In this document: piece by piece, positions 21,107 to 28,844 of the stretch
Position numbering within the stretch: position 1 is the first letter of the stretch
Layout of the letters: each line of letters opens with the position of its first letter
Assembly: GCF_003269275.1 (NCBI RefSeq)
Contig: NZ_QLTS01000013.1
Span: forward strand, 1-35,162
Reading direction: 5' to 3'
Source of the DNA: Phascolarctobacterium faecium DSM 14760
GTDB taxonomy: Bacteria > Bacillota > Negativicutes > Acidaminococcales > Acidaminococcaceae
Length of the DNA: 35,162 nucleotides
Notes under the pieces: generated by a model
Database searches by the model: none
What the model was told of the DNA's origin: nothing
Seen by the model: only the letters and a program-made list of their open reading frames with translations
Program-made: the position numbers and the translations under genes

Positions 21107-23038
21107 TTACTCCTGTAACGCTTCTGCCGCTGTCATCAGTTCTTCCCAACGCAGCATCAGCTTCTCGATTTCCGCTTGCAGGGCAGCATGCTCCGCCGCC
21201 AAAGCAGCGCTGGCTTCCGGGTCTGTATGGCTGGCAGGATCGGCCATTCGTCCTTCCAACACCCCCAGCAAAGCCTCCTGTTCACGAATACTCAATTCAA
21301 CTTTTGCCAGCAGCTTTTCTGCTTCCTGCGGGCTGTAGGCACGCTTATGCCTGCCGGAACTTTTTACAGTACTGCTTATCGGCTCAGGCGCAGCCTTCCT
21401 CTGCACAGGGGCGCTGCTCGGCACGGCAGCCTGCAGCAGCCGTCTTTTAGCCTTTTCTTCTAAATAAAAATCATAATTGCCTTTATAATCACAGACCCGG
21501 TGATCTTCCAGTTCCCAGATCCTGTCAGCGATCTCGTTGATAAAATAACGGTCATGGCTGACCACCAGCACCGTTCCGTCAAAAGCAGTCAAAGCAGCTT
21601 CCACAGTCTCCCGCGCCATAATATCAAGATGGTTGGTCGGCTCGTCCAGCACCAGGCAGTTTGCCCCGTCCAGCACCAGCTTCAGCAATACCAGACGTGC
21701 CTTCTGGCCGCCTGACAAAGTGCCGATCTCTTTAAAAACGTCGTCGCCGTGAAACAGCATCCCGCCAAGCAGTGAACGCGTACGTTCCTCAGTAAAGCCA
21801 TATTCCACCAAAAAATTATCCAGCAGCGTCTGTTTGGGAGCAAGCCTTTCATAGCTCTGCGAAAAATACCCCACCTTCACACGATTGCCGATCTGCGCTG
21901 TTCCCTTCAGCGGCGGCAGCTCGCCTAAAACAGTTTTCAGCAATGTCGTTTTACCGGTGCCGTTAGGGCCCAGCAAGCCAACCTTTTCACCCTTACGCAG
22001 CACCAAATCTATATCATGCAGCAGTACATTATCGCCATAACCAACAGAAAGGTTATCCAAAATCAGCACCCGTTCAGCAGACTCCGGCGCAGGCGGCAGG
22101 CGCAGGGCAAATTCCTCATGCTGCACAGGCGCGTCCATCCGCTCCAGACGATCCAGCTGAGATTGGCGTCCACGCGCCATCTTACTTTTGATGCCCGCTT
22201 TAAAACGACGGATATAGGCTTCCGTCCGTGCGATATAATCCTGCTGCGAAGCATAAGCAGCTTCCAGTGTTGCAGTCTGGAGCTCTTTCTGCACCAGATA
22301 TTTGCTGTAATTGCCTTTGAAGGAAGTCAGATGCCCGCCTTCCATTTCCAGTATCCGTGTAGCGATATTATCAAGAAACGCACGGTCATGACTGACTACC
22401 AATAGCCCGCCCTTAAATTCCTGCAGATACTTCTCCAGCCACTCAGTCATAGCAATATCCAGATGATTTGTAGGCTCATCCAAAATCAGAAAATCAGGCT
22501 GCCGCACCAGGGCCGCCGCCAGCATCATCCTGGTTTTCTGTCCGCCGGAAAAGTGCTCCGCCGTCTTATCCCAGACCGCTTCTTCAAAACCCAGGCCAAT
22601 CAAGACTCTTTTAATAAACGCTTCATAATTATATCCGTCGACATGTTCGTAACGTTTGGTCACACGGGCGTATTCCTCTAAAACCCCGTCCAGCTCCGCA
22701 CCCGGTTCCAGCTGGGCAGAACGTGCTTCCAAAGCCGCCAGTTCTTCACGCATCGTAACTATCTCCGGGCAGGAGCGCAGCATAAACTGCCACAAACTGC
22801 CGGTGCCGATATTCTGAAACCCCTGCTCCACATAACCGATCTTCAAGCCGGGTTCAAAACGCACCACACCACCGTCAACCGTTTCCGGAGCCAAAAGACA
22901 GCGCAGCAGCGTTGTTTTGCCGCTGCCATTTACGCCTACCAGCCCAATTTTTTCACCTTTATCGATCATAAAGCTGATATCCTTAAATATTTCATTAATG
23001 CCAAAACTCCTGGCAATTTTATCTACAACAAGCTGCAT
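21107..23038 (-). CDS. ABC-F family ATPase (ribosome-associated type)
   Basis: 643-aa soluble protein with two ATPase domains and no membrane segments. Domain 1: Walker A G-V-N-G-S-G-K-T-T, signature F-S-G-G-Q-K-T-R-M-M-L-A, Walker B F-L-I-L-D-E-P-T-N-H-L-D. Domain 2: G-P-N-G-T-G-K-T-T, L-S-G-G-Q-K-A-R-L-V-L-L, C-L-V-L-D-E-P-T-N-H-L-D. The basic interdomain linker (about 240-310, R-R-F-K-A-G-I-K-S-K-M-A-R-G-R-Q-S-Q) and the C-terminal coiled coil (about 570-643) fit the housekeeping Uup/YdiF-like branch. ABC-F proteins act on ribosomes, resolving stalled states or, in some branches, protecting against antibiotics; resistance cannot be inferred here. Own promoter at 23074-23102; tadA follows. 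Confidence 0.93.
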   Translation of the reverse strand: MQLVVDKIARSFGINEIFKDISFMIDKGEKIGLVGVNGSGKTTLLRCLLAPETVDGGVVRFEPGLKIGYVEQGFQNIGTGSLWQFMLRSCPEIVTMREELAALEARSAQLEPGAELDGVLEEYARVTKRYEHVDGYNYEAFIKRVLIGLGFEEAVWDKTAEHFSGGQKTRMMLAAALVRQPDFLILDEPTNHLDIAMTEWLEKYLQEFKGGLLVVSHDRAFLDNIATRILEMEGGHLTSFKGNYSKYLVQKELQTATLEAAYASQQDYIARTEAYIRRFKAGIKSKMARGRQSQLDRLERMDAPVQHEEFALRLPPAPESAERVLILDNLSVGYGDNVLLHDIDLVLRKGEKVGLLGPNGTGKTTLLKTVLGELPPLKGTAQIGNRVKVGYFSQSYERLAPKQTLLDNFLVEYGFTEERTRSLLGGMLFHGDDVFKEIGTLSGGQKARLVLLKLVLDGANCLVLDEPTNHLDIMARETVEAALTAFDGTVLVVSHDRYFINEIADRIWELEDHRVCDYKGNYDFYLEEKAKRRLLQAAVPSSAPVQRKAAPEPISSTVKSSGRHKRAYSPQEAEKLLAKVELSIREQEALLGVLEGRMADPASHTDPEASAALAAEHAALQAEIEKLMLRWEELMTAAEALQE

Positions 23039-23073
23039 TTTTTCGTCCTCTGTTTTCTTCTTCCTGAACTCTT

Positions 23074-23102
23074 ATTTTAACAAAAAAACGGCTTGAAAGC
23101 AA
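23074..23102 (-). promoter_or_regulatory. Promoter of the ABC-F / tadA unit
   Basis: TTGCTT (23102-23097), 17 nt, TAAAAT (23079-23074). The -35 hexamer abuts the T-run of the galE terminator. Confidence 0.6.
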
Positions 23103-23132
23103 AAAGACCGGCTGCCCAGGCAAACCGGTCTT
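23101..23132 (-). terminator. Intrinsic terminator of the sugar-nucleotide operon
   Basis: AAGACCGG-TTTGCCTGGGCAG-CCGGTCTT followed by TTTGC on the minus strand, directly after the galE stop. The loop can pair further (GCC/GGC). Confidence 0.8.
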
Positions 23133-23138
23133 ACATTT

Positions 23139-24128
23139 TCAGCCTTCATAGCCCTGCGGGTGTCCCTTATGCCATTTCCAGGCCGTACTGATAACTTCAT
23201 TGACAGTACTGCACTTAGGCACCCAGCCCAGCTCGTCCCTGATCTTCTCCGAAGAAGCGATCAGCACAGCCGGATCGCCGCTGCGGCGGCTTTCTTCCAC
23301 CACAGTAAAGTCTATCCCCGTAATCTTTTTAGCAGCATCGATGATCTCGCGCACGCTGAAACCATTTTCACTGCCCAGATTATACACGCGGCTCGCTCCT
23401 CCAGCCAGCAGATGCTTGAGTGCCAGAACATGTGCCGTTGCCAGGTCGCAGACATGAACATAATCACGCACACAGGTACCGTCTGCAGTAGCATAATCAG
23501 TACCATAGATGGCAACCTGCCTGCGTACGCCCTGCGCAGTTTTTAAAACCAGCGGGATCAAATGCGATTCAGGATCATGGTCTTCGCCGATATCACGGCT
23601 CGGCGAAGCTCCTGCGGCGTTAAAATAACGCAGCGCCACATAACGCATCTCATAAGCCATATCATAATCAGCCAGCATTTTTTCGATCATCAGCTTCGTG
23701 CGGCCGTAAACATTAGTCGGGTTCAGACAGCTGTCCTCTTTAATAGGAACGCTCTCAGGCTCTCCGTATACTGCCGCCGTCGACGAAAAAACGATATAAT
23801 CTACGCCGGCGCCTTTCATTGCTTCCAAAAGATGCAGCGACCCCTCCACATTATTAAAATAATACTTGGAAGGATTTTCCATCGATTCGCCGACCAGACT
23901 GCTGGCAGCAAAATGAATGACCGCGTCGATCTCAAACTGGGCCATGATATGCTTCAAAAAAGCAACATCATGGATATCGCCCTCCACCAGCTGCACCTCT
24001 TCAGGCACTGCCGCCGCATGGCCTGTGGAAAGATTATCGTAAACGATCGGTGTGAAACCGTTTTTCTGCAATTCTTCAACTACATGTGAACCAATATAAC
24101 CGGCACCGCCGGTAACCAGAACATTCAT
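23139..24128 (-). CDS. galE: UDP-glucose 4-epimerase
   Basis: About 329-aa NAD-dependent SDR enzyme interconverting UDP-glucose and UDP-galactose. The N-terminal NAD motif is V-T-G-G-A-G-Y-I-G-S-H. The catalytic centre is F-S-S-T-A-A-V-Y-G near residue 123 and Y-G-R-T-K near 148. Substrate-binding segments R-Y-F-N-A-A-G-A and D-Y-V-H-V-C-D-L are present. Two adjacent ATGs (24131 and 24128) follow AGGAG; the second has the better spacing. It lies about 10 nt after galU. Confidence 0.95.
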   Translation of the reverse strand: MNVLVTGGAGYIGSHVVEELQKNGFTPIVYDNLSTGHAAAVPEEVQLVEGDIHDVAFLKHIMAQFEIDAVIHFAASSLVGESMENPSKYYFNNVEGSLHLLEAMKGAGVDYIVFSSTAAVYGEPESVPIKEDSCLNPTNVYGRTKLMIEKMLADYDMAYEMRYVALRYFNAAGASPSRDIGEDHDPESHLIPLVLKTAQGVRRQVAIYGTDYATADGTCVRDYVHVCDLATAHVLALKHLLAGGASRVYNLGSENGFSVREIIDAAKKITGIDFTVVEESRRSGDPAVLIASSEKIRDELGWVPKCSTVNEVISTAWKWHKGHPQGYEG

Positions 24129-24140
24129 CATTCAATCTCC

Positions 24141-25031
24141 TTAGTTCTTACTGACAATAGTCTGTAAATATGCTAAAAACTTATCCTTCAGATCAGGACG
24201 CTTCAGCGCCATTTCCACCGTCGCCTCCAAAAAGCCCTGTTTATCGCCGACATCATAACGACGTCCTTCAAAATTATAAGCATACATCTTCTGCAGTTTA
24301 GCCAGCTCCTTCAATGCGTCCGTCAGCTGTATCTCATTACCGCGTCCCGGCTTGGTAGCCTCCAGGATCGGGAACACCTCGGGATTGATGATATAACGCC
24401 CCAAAACAGCCAGCCGCGAAGGCGCTTCCTCAACGCCCGGTTTCTCGACCATATCGCTGACCGTAAAGGTGCGCGGTTCGGCCGTAGGCTCGGACGCTAC
24501 GATACCATAAGACGATACCTTTTCCTGCGGCACCTCCTGTACGCCCAAAACACTGGCCCCGGTTTTATCATAAACATCCATCAGCTGTTTCAGCGCCGGT
24601 ACTTCACCGTCTACTACATCGTCGCCCAAAAGCACCGCAAAAGGCTCATCGCCGATAAACTGCTTCGCGCATAAAATAGCATGCCCCAATCCGCGCGGCT
24701 CTTTCTGGCGGATATAGTGGATCCGGATATCAGAGATCTTTTTGACCATCTCCAGCTCCTGCGCTTTACCGCCGGCCGCAAGGTTCAATTCCAGCTCGAT
24801 ACTGCGGTCAAAATGATCCTCGATAGCACGTTTGCTGCGCCCGGTAATAATCAGAATATCTTCTATTCCCGAAGCAAGCGCTTCTTCAATAATATACTGG
24901 ATCGTCGGCTTATCAACGATCGGCAGCATCTCCTTCGGTGTAGCTTTAGTAGCAGGCAGAAAACGCGTGCCTAATCCGGCCGCCGGAATAACAGCCTTGC
25001 GTACTTGTTTGATTGCAGTCATCTGTATCAC
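24141..25031 (-). CDS. galU: UTP-glucose-1-phosphate uridylyltransferase
   Basis: 296-aa nucleotidyltransferase making UDP-glucose from UTP and glucose-1-phosphate. It shows K-A-V-I-P-A-A-G-L-G-T-R-F-L-P-A-T-K-A near the N-terminus, the lysine in P-K-E-M-L-P-I-V-D-K-P, Q-K-E-P-R-G-L-G-H-A near 110, and L-L-G-D-D near 134, which positions metal. The start at GTG 25031 has GGAG five nucleotides upstream; the ATG at 25022 is an alternative. It lies between the phosphohexomutase, which supplies glucose-1-phosphate, and galE, which uses UDP-glucose. Confidence 0.95.
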   Translation of the reverse strand: MIQMTAIKQVRKAVIPAAGLGTRFLPATKATPKEMLPIVDKPTIQYIIEEALASGIEDILIITGRSKRAIEDHFDRSIELELNLAAGGKAQELEMVKKISDIRIHYIRQKEPRGLGHAILCAKQFIGDEPFAVLLGDDVVDGEVPALKQLMDVYDKTGASVLGVQEVPQEKVSSYGIVASEPTAEPRTFTVSDMVEKPGVEEAPSRLAVLGRYIINPEVFPILEATKPGRGNEIQLTDALKELAKLQKMYAYNFEGRRYDVGDKQGFLEATVEMALKRPDLKDKFLAYLQTIVSKN

Positions 25032-25114
25032 TCTTTCTCCACTTGAACAGGAAATAAATTTTTAGATAAACACTTACCTTGATTGCCGCCAGCACCGATC
25101 AGACGCGGGCTCTG

Positions 25115-26488
25115 TCAGGCTTCTTCGCCGCCGATCAGTTCCAGCAGTTCCGCTGTTTTTTCAGCCAGCAGCTTTTTATCGCCTCTGGTCTCAACATTCA
25201 GACGCATCACCGGCTCTGTATTGGAAACACGCACATTGAAACGCCATTCGGCATAATCAATGCTCAGCCCGTCCAGCTTATCGACCTGACCGCCGGGCGC
25301 ATATTCAGCCTCGATCGCCGCCAGTACGGCCGCTGAATCTTCAACCTTGCGGTTGATCTCGCCGCTGCAGGGAAATTTTTCCATCCGTGCTTCGACCAGC
25401 TCCGACAAAGTTTTACCGCTGGTGCATAACAGCTCCGCCACCAACAGCCAGGGTATCATGCCGCTGTCACAGTAGGAAAAATCTTTAAAATAATGATGTG
25501 CCGACATTTCGCCGCCGTACAGCACCTCATTGGCACGCATACATTCCTTCATAAAGGCATGCCCGCTCTTGCAGCGCACAGCAACACCGCCGGCCGCATC
25601 CACAACCTCCTGCGTGTTCCAGGTCAGACGCGGGTCATACATGATCTTGGCGCCCGGCTGCTTGCGCAGAAATACCTCTGCCAGCAAACCGACTATATAA
25701 TAGCCTTCAATAAATTCGGCTTTTTCATCAAACAAAAAGCAGCGGTCAAAATCGCCGTCCCAGGCCACGCCCAGATCAGCCTGATATTCGCGCACCAGTT
25801 TTGCCGTAGCCTCGCGATTTGGTACCAAAAGCGGATTAGGCACCCCGTTCGGGAAAGTCCCGTCAGGTATTTCATTGATCTTGATAAATTCAAAAGGCAG
25901 ATATTTGGCCAGCTCGTTCAAGACCGGGCCGGCGCCGCCGTTCCCAGGGTTAGCCACTATCTTCAGCGGTTTCAGCGACTTGATGTCTATATATCCCAGC
26001 AAATGCTCGATATATTCCGGCATGATATCATAACGTCTTACAGCACCCTCCGTCTTGCCCGGCACCTTGACATGAGGAAAATCCTTACTGTCAACCACCA
26101 TATCAGCGATCTCCATCAGTCCCGTATCGGCCGAGATCGGTCTGGCTCCTCGGCGCACGAGCTTCATCCCGTTATACTCTGCCGGATTGTGACTGGCCGT
26201 TACCATAATCCCCCCGTCAGCGTCCAGATGTGCCGTCGCGAAATAAATCATCTCCGTACCGCACTGCCCGATATCGATCACATCACTGCCGCCGTGCCGC
26301 AGCCCTTCCGTCAAAGCATCGACCAGCTCGCGCCCGCTCAAGCGTATATCATGCCCGACCACAACTTTTTCAGCTGCAAACATCGCCGCAAAAACGCGCC
26401 CTACCCGATAAGCCATCTCCGCATTGACCTCTGTCGGCACAACGCCGCGCACATCATACGCTTTAAACGCTTTCTTAGTTAATTCCAT
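25115..26488 (-). CDS. Phosphomannomutase/phosphoglucomutase
   Basis: About 457-aa alpha-D-phosphohexomutase. The catalytic serine loop is V-T-A-S-H-N-P-A-E-Y-N-G near residue 95, the metal loop D-G-D-F-D-R near 235, the sugar-binding loop G-G-E-M-S-A-H-H near 320, and the phosphate-binding R-V-S-N-T-E-P near 425. The A-Y-D-V-R-G at the N-terminus is typical. It may act on glucose- or mannose-phosphate; beside galU and galE, glucose-1-phosphate formation is the obvious role. The ATG at 26488 (MELTKKAFK) is chosen because GGGGAGCGGAG lies just upstream; the frame opens at 26518. First gene of the sugar-nucleotide group, 83 nt before galU. Confidence 0.92.
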   Translation of the reverse strand: MELTKKAFKAYDVRGVVPTEVNAEMAYRVGRVFAAMFAAEKVVVGHDIRLSGRELVDALTEGLRHGGSDVIDIGQCGTEMIYFATAHLDADGGIMVTASHNPAEYNGMKLVRRGARPISADTGLMEIADMVVDSKDFPHVKVPGKTEGAVRRYDIMPEYIEHLLGYIDIKSLKPLKIVANPGNGGAGPVLNELAKYLPFEFIKINEIPDGTFPNGVPNPLLVPNREATAKLVREYQADLGVAWDGDFDRCFLFDEKAEFIEGYYIVGLLAEVFLRKQPGAKIMYDPRLTWNTQEVVDAAGGVAVRCKSGHAFMKECMRANEVLYGGEMSAHHYFKDFSYCDSGMIPWLLVAELLCTSGKTLSELVEARMEKFPCSGEINRKVEDSAAVLAAIEAEYAPGGQVDKLDGLSIDYAEWRFNVRVSNTEPVMRLNVETRGDKKLLAEKTAELLELIGGEEA

Positions 26489-26556
26489 ATTTCTCCGCTC
26501 CCCTATATCTTTCTGCAATTATCTGAAAACATGATAATTATTACTTTCTACCTCCA

Positions 26557-26597
26557 CAAAAAAACTCCTGCTTAAAAAGTTATTTTTAAGCAGGAGT
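26557..26597 (-). terminator. Intrinsic terminator of the Septu operon
   Basis: ACTCCTGCTTAAAAA (15 nt) and its exact reverse complement, separated by 4 nt, followed by seven T on the minus strand. It cleanly separates ptuB from the sugar-nucleotide genes. Confidence 0.9.
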
Positions 26598-26600
26598 GCG

Positions 26601-27380
26601 TTACATCGCATAATTATTTTCCCTTAAAATATCCTCGGCAAATTCACCCAGATACCAGCGCGCCACTGAAAAAAACGGCTGATAATTGCCATCTTCATCC
26701 GGCAGCAGGATACTTTCCGCCAGCAGCGGCAAAAACTCCTCCAGCACCGCTCCGCCAGCCAAAGCACTGTTTATCTCGTCCTCCAGTATCCTGATCAGCG
26801 CCAGTCTCATCCGCTGCAGCCGCGGCGCGTTCAGATTCAGCTCGCGGATCGTATTGCGCGCCTTGGCCTGCAGTTTTTTCGGACAGGAACTTTCGTCAAC
26901 GATCATCTTACCGGTATGCTCCTGATAACGAAACAGCCTGACTGACGCCGGTATCTTCAGTGGGTTCAGTATCCGCTCGGAAATCGGTTTCCCGCCCTTT
27001 GGTACATCACAGCTCCGGTCATTCTTCCTGCTGGAATAACGCCATTCAGGGTCCGACACATAAGGCTGGCTGCCGCCATGGCAAACACCAAGCAGATTAT
27101 GCCAGTCCAGGTGATAATTGTGTTTTTCAAGCTGTGTAGCTACTTTTGGGAAGAAATGCTCCACCCTGAAATCATCAACATTGTCCTCAAACTCAGCCAG
27201 CTTGATACTGATCTCACAATACGCGCATAAACCGTGCTGATCCTGCAGCAGCTGCTGCTTTACTTCGCGGTAGCCCCTGCGGTTGCGCCGGCGGAAATGC
27301 TCCCAGGTCTCGTCCGGGAACGCCTTCACATAACTGCACAGGCGCTCGGGTGTAGCCGGAGATTTGTACACCCGTTTCAT
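26601..27380 (-). CDS. ptuB: Septu-type HNH endonuclease PtuB
   Basis: 259-aa predicted nuclease, the effector of a Septu anti-phage system. The HNH core spans about residues 45-105: H-G-L-C-A-Y-C-E (zinc cysteines), R-V-E-H-F-F-P-K (catalytic His), then W-H-N-L-L-G-V-C-H-G-G. The arrangement 'LCAYCE ... VEHF-PK ... W-NLL-x-C' is what I know from PtuB and the related retron-Ec78 effector. The flanks are helical. ATG overlaps the ptuA stop by 4 nt (ATGA), with AGGAGG eight nucleotides upstream inside ptuA, so the two are translationally coupled. In known Septu systems PtuA and PtuB assemble into one complex that cleaves DNA during infection; the same is inferred here. Confidence 0.85.
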   Translation of the reverse strand: MKRVYKSPATPERLCSYVKAFPDETWEHFRRRNRRGYREVKQQLLQDQHGLCAYCEISIKLAEFEDNVDDFRVEHFFPKVATQLEKHNYHLDWHNLLGVCHGGSQPYVSDPEWRYSSRKNDRSCDVPKGGKPISERILNPLKIPASVRLFRYQEHTGKMIVDESSCPKKLQAKARNTIRELNLNAPRLQRMRLALIRILEDEINSALAGGAVLEEFLPLLAESILLPDEDGNYQPFFSVARWYLGEFAEDILRENNYAM

Positions 27381-28729
27381 TTTTTCTTCCTCCTGAAAGA
27401 CTTCATCCTGATTTCCGTATCAGCACGGACCAAAGCCGGTTCACACCCTTTAGACCATTCGTCCAGACGTTTGCGCAGCTCCCTGGCCTCGTCCGTATCC
27501 CATTTATCCTCGCTCACAAGCATCAGATACCTGTACAGGTCCTTCACGATCGGCAATGCCTGCGGGCGCGTGTCGACATTCTGAATATCCTTGAGCAGCT
27601 GAAAGCTTTCAGCGCCTAAAGAAAAGGCAGGTTTATCGATATTGATCAGATTATTGTCCCAGCGCAGGATACGGATAGCCTCAGCCGGAACCGTGCTCAG
27701 AACCTGCGGACTGTGAGTCGTCACAATAAACTGTACGTTGGGAAACGCCTTCCGCACATCATACACTACCGCCTGCTGCCAGGAAGGATGCAAATGCATA
27801 TCGACTTCGTCGATCAGTACGATGCCCGGCGTTTCAAGAGCCGCCATGGCTCCAAGGTCAGGGTTCAGCCGCACCATCCGGTACGCAAGATCTGCCGCCA
27901 TACTGATCACGCTGCGGGTACCGTCACTCAAAGCCTCCAGCGGCAATACACCCATCGTTTCATGCATAATGATCAGATTTTGAAAAGCAAAGCTGTAATC
28001 TATATCCGTCCAGCCCATACTGCCGATACAGGTAATGATCGCCTGACGCACAGCCTTCAGCACTTCCGTATACGGATTCTTTTCATCCTTTTTACCGCTC
28101 TCGGCCAGATAACGGTCAAATTCCATCGCGCTCATCGCCGCATATTTGAACCACTGCCCAAAAGTATTATATGATGACGAAGGCTCCATACAATCGACGT
28201 AGCCGCTGCCGCGCTCCAAACTGATATCCTTGCGCAGCTCGAACAGCTTATTATCCTTCCACATCCTGCTGGTACCATAATAAGCCATGACCGGCAAAAT
28301 TATTTTACTGTCGTTGACCTCCCGCAGCGCCTTGACCATATGCCGCCCATACTCGCTCAAAGCCTTCGCATTCAGGATCGTCGTCCGCCCCCCGGCCGCC
28401 TTCAATTCTCTTTTCCATGTGATCTTTTCGCCGTCAACAACGCCTTCTGCCCCGATCACAACGGGATACTGGCTTTTCATCCGCAGCACATGCTCCAAAG
28501 TCCTGCCTACAGTATCTTTGGTCTGGCGTACGTCCGTATCACTGATCTGGTTGGCCTTAACACCGTCAAAGCACGCCAGATAAGGCCCTAAAGCTACAGC
28601 GACCGCATCTAGAATAGCTGTTTTGCCCTTACCGTTTTCAGCTACGATAACAGTCAGTTCTTTGTTGAAATCTATCTCAAAATTATCATAACAGCGGTAA
28701 TTCTGCAAACATAAGCGACTGATATACAT
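27377..28729 (-). CDS. ptuA: Septu-type AAA/ABC-like ATPase PtuA
   Basis: 450-aa SMC/RecF-like ATPase. N-terminal Y-I-S-R-L-C-L-Q-N-Y-R-C-Y-D-N-F leads into Walker A V-A-E-N-G-K-G-K-T-A-I. Later come the ABC-like signature L-S-D-G-T-R-S-V-I-S-M-A-A-D-L-A, Walker B G-I-V-L-I-D-E-V-D-M-H-L-H-P-S-W-Q and the switch V-T-T-H-S-P-Q-V-L. This is the architecture of PtuA in Septu and of ATPases in related OLD/retron systems. No reverse transcriptase or msr-msd element sits beside it (only 115 nt to the divergent gene), so this is stand-alone Septu rather than retron Ec78. Ribosome binding site GGAGGTG, 4-nt spacing. Both promoter elements overlap the promoter of the divergent permease gene. Confidence 0.85.
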   Translation of the reverse strand: MYISRLCLQNYRCYDNFEIDFNKELTVIVAENGKGKTAILDAVAVALGPYLACFDGVKANQISDTDVRQTKDTVGRTLEHVLRMKSQYPVVIGAEGVVDGEKITWKRELKAAGGRTTILNAKALSEYGRHMVKALREVNDSKIILPVMAYYGTSRMWKDNKLFELRKDISLERGSGYVDCMEPSSSYNTFGQWFKYAAMSAMEFDRYLAESGKKDEKNPYTEVLKAVRQAIITCIGSMGWTDIDYSFAFQNLIIMHETMGVLPLEALSDGTRSVISMAADLAYRMVRLNPDLGAMAALETPGIVLIDEVDMHLHPSWQQAVVYDVRKAFPNVQFIVTTHSPQVLSTVPAEAIRILRWDNNLINIDKPAFSLGAESFQLLKDIQNVDTRPQALPIVKDLYRYLMLVSEDKWDTDEARELRKRLDEWSKGCEPALVRADTEIRMKSFRRKKK

Positions 28730-28758
28730 AGTACACCTCCAGAAGTATATTTTCTTTT

Positions 28759-28811
28759 ATTATACCTTTTTTCAGCCGAATATGGAAATTTCTCTGCATT
28801 CTTTGTATAAT
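28759..28811. promoter_or_regulatory. Divergent promoters of ptuA and the DUF401 gene sharing one -35 hexamer
   Basis: For the plus strand: TGGAAA (28783-28788), 17 nt, TATAAT (28806-28811). For the minus strand: the complement TTTCCA (28788-28783), 18 nt, TATAAT (28764-28759). Both -10 elements are perfect, and both would use the same six base pairs as -35, so the two promoters should exclude each other. Confidence 0.55.
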
Positions 28812-28844
28812 AGATATATTATTTGAGAGTGAGAAGGTTTTAAA

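Noticed and set aside
25493-26482. 329-codon plus-strand ORF
   Set aside because: Fully antisense to the phosphohexomutase gene. It is His/Arg-rich with no family motif, a frame shadow.
28730-28844. Retron (reverse transcriptase plus msr-msd) associated with PtuA/PtuB
   Set aside because: The 115-nt gap upstream of ptuA contains only promoters, and the next gene is a permease on the other strand. No reverse transcriptase is encoded in the window.
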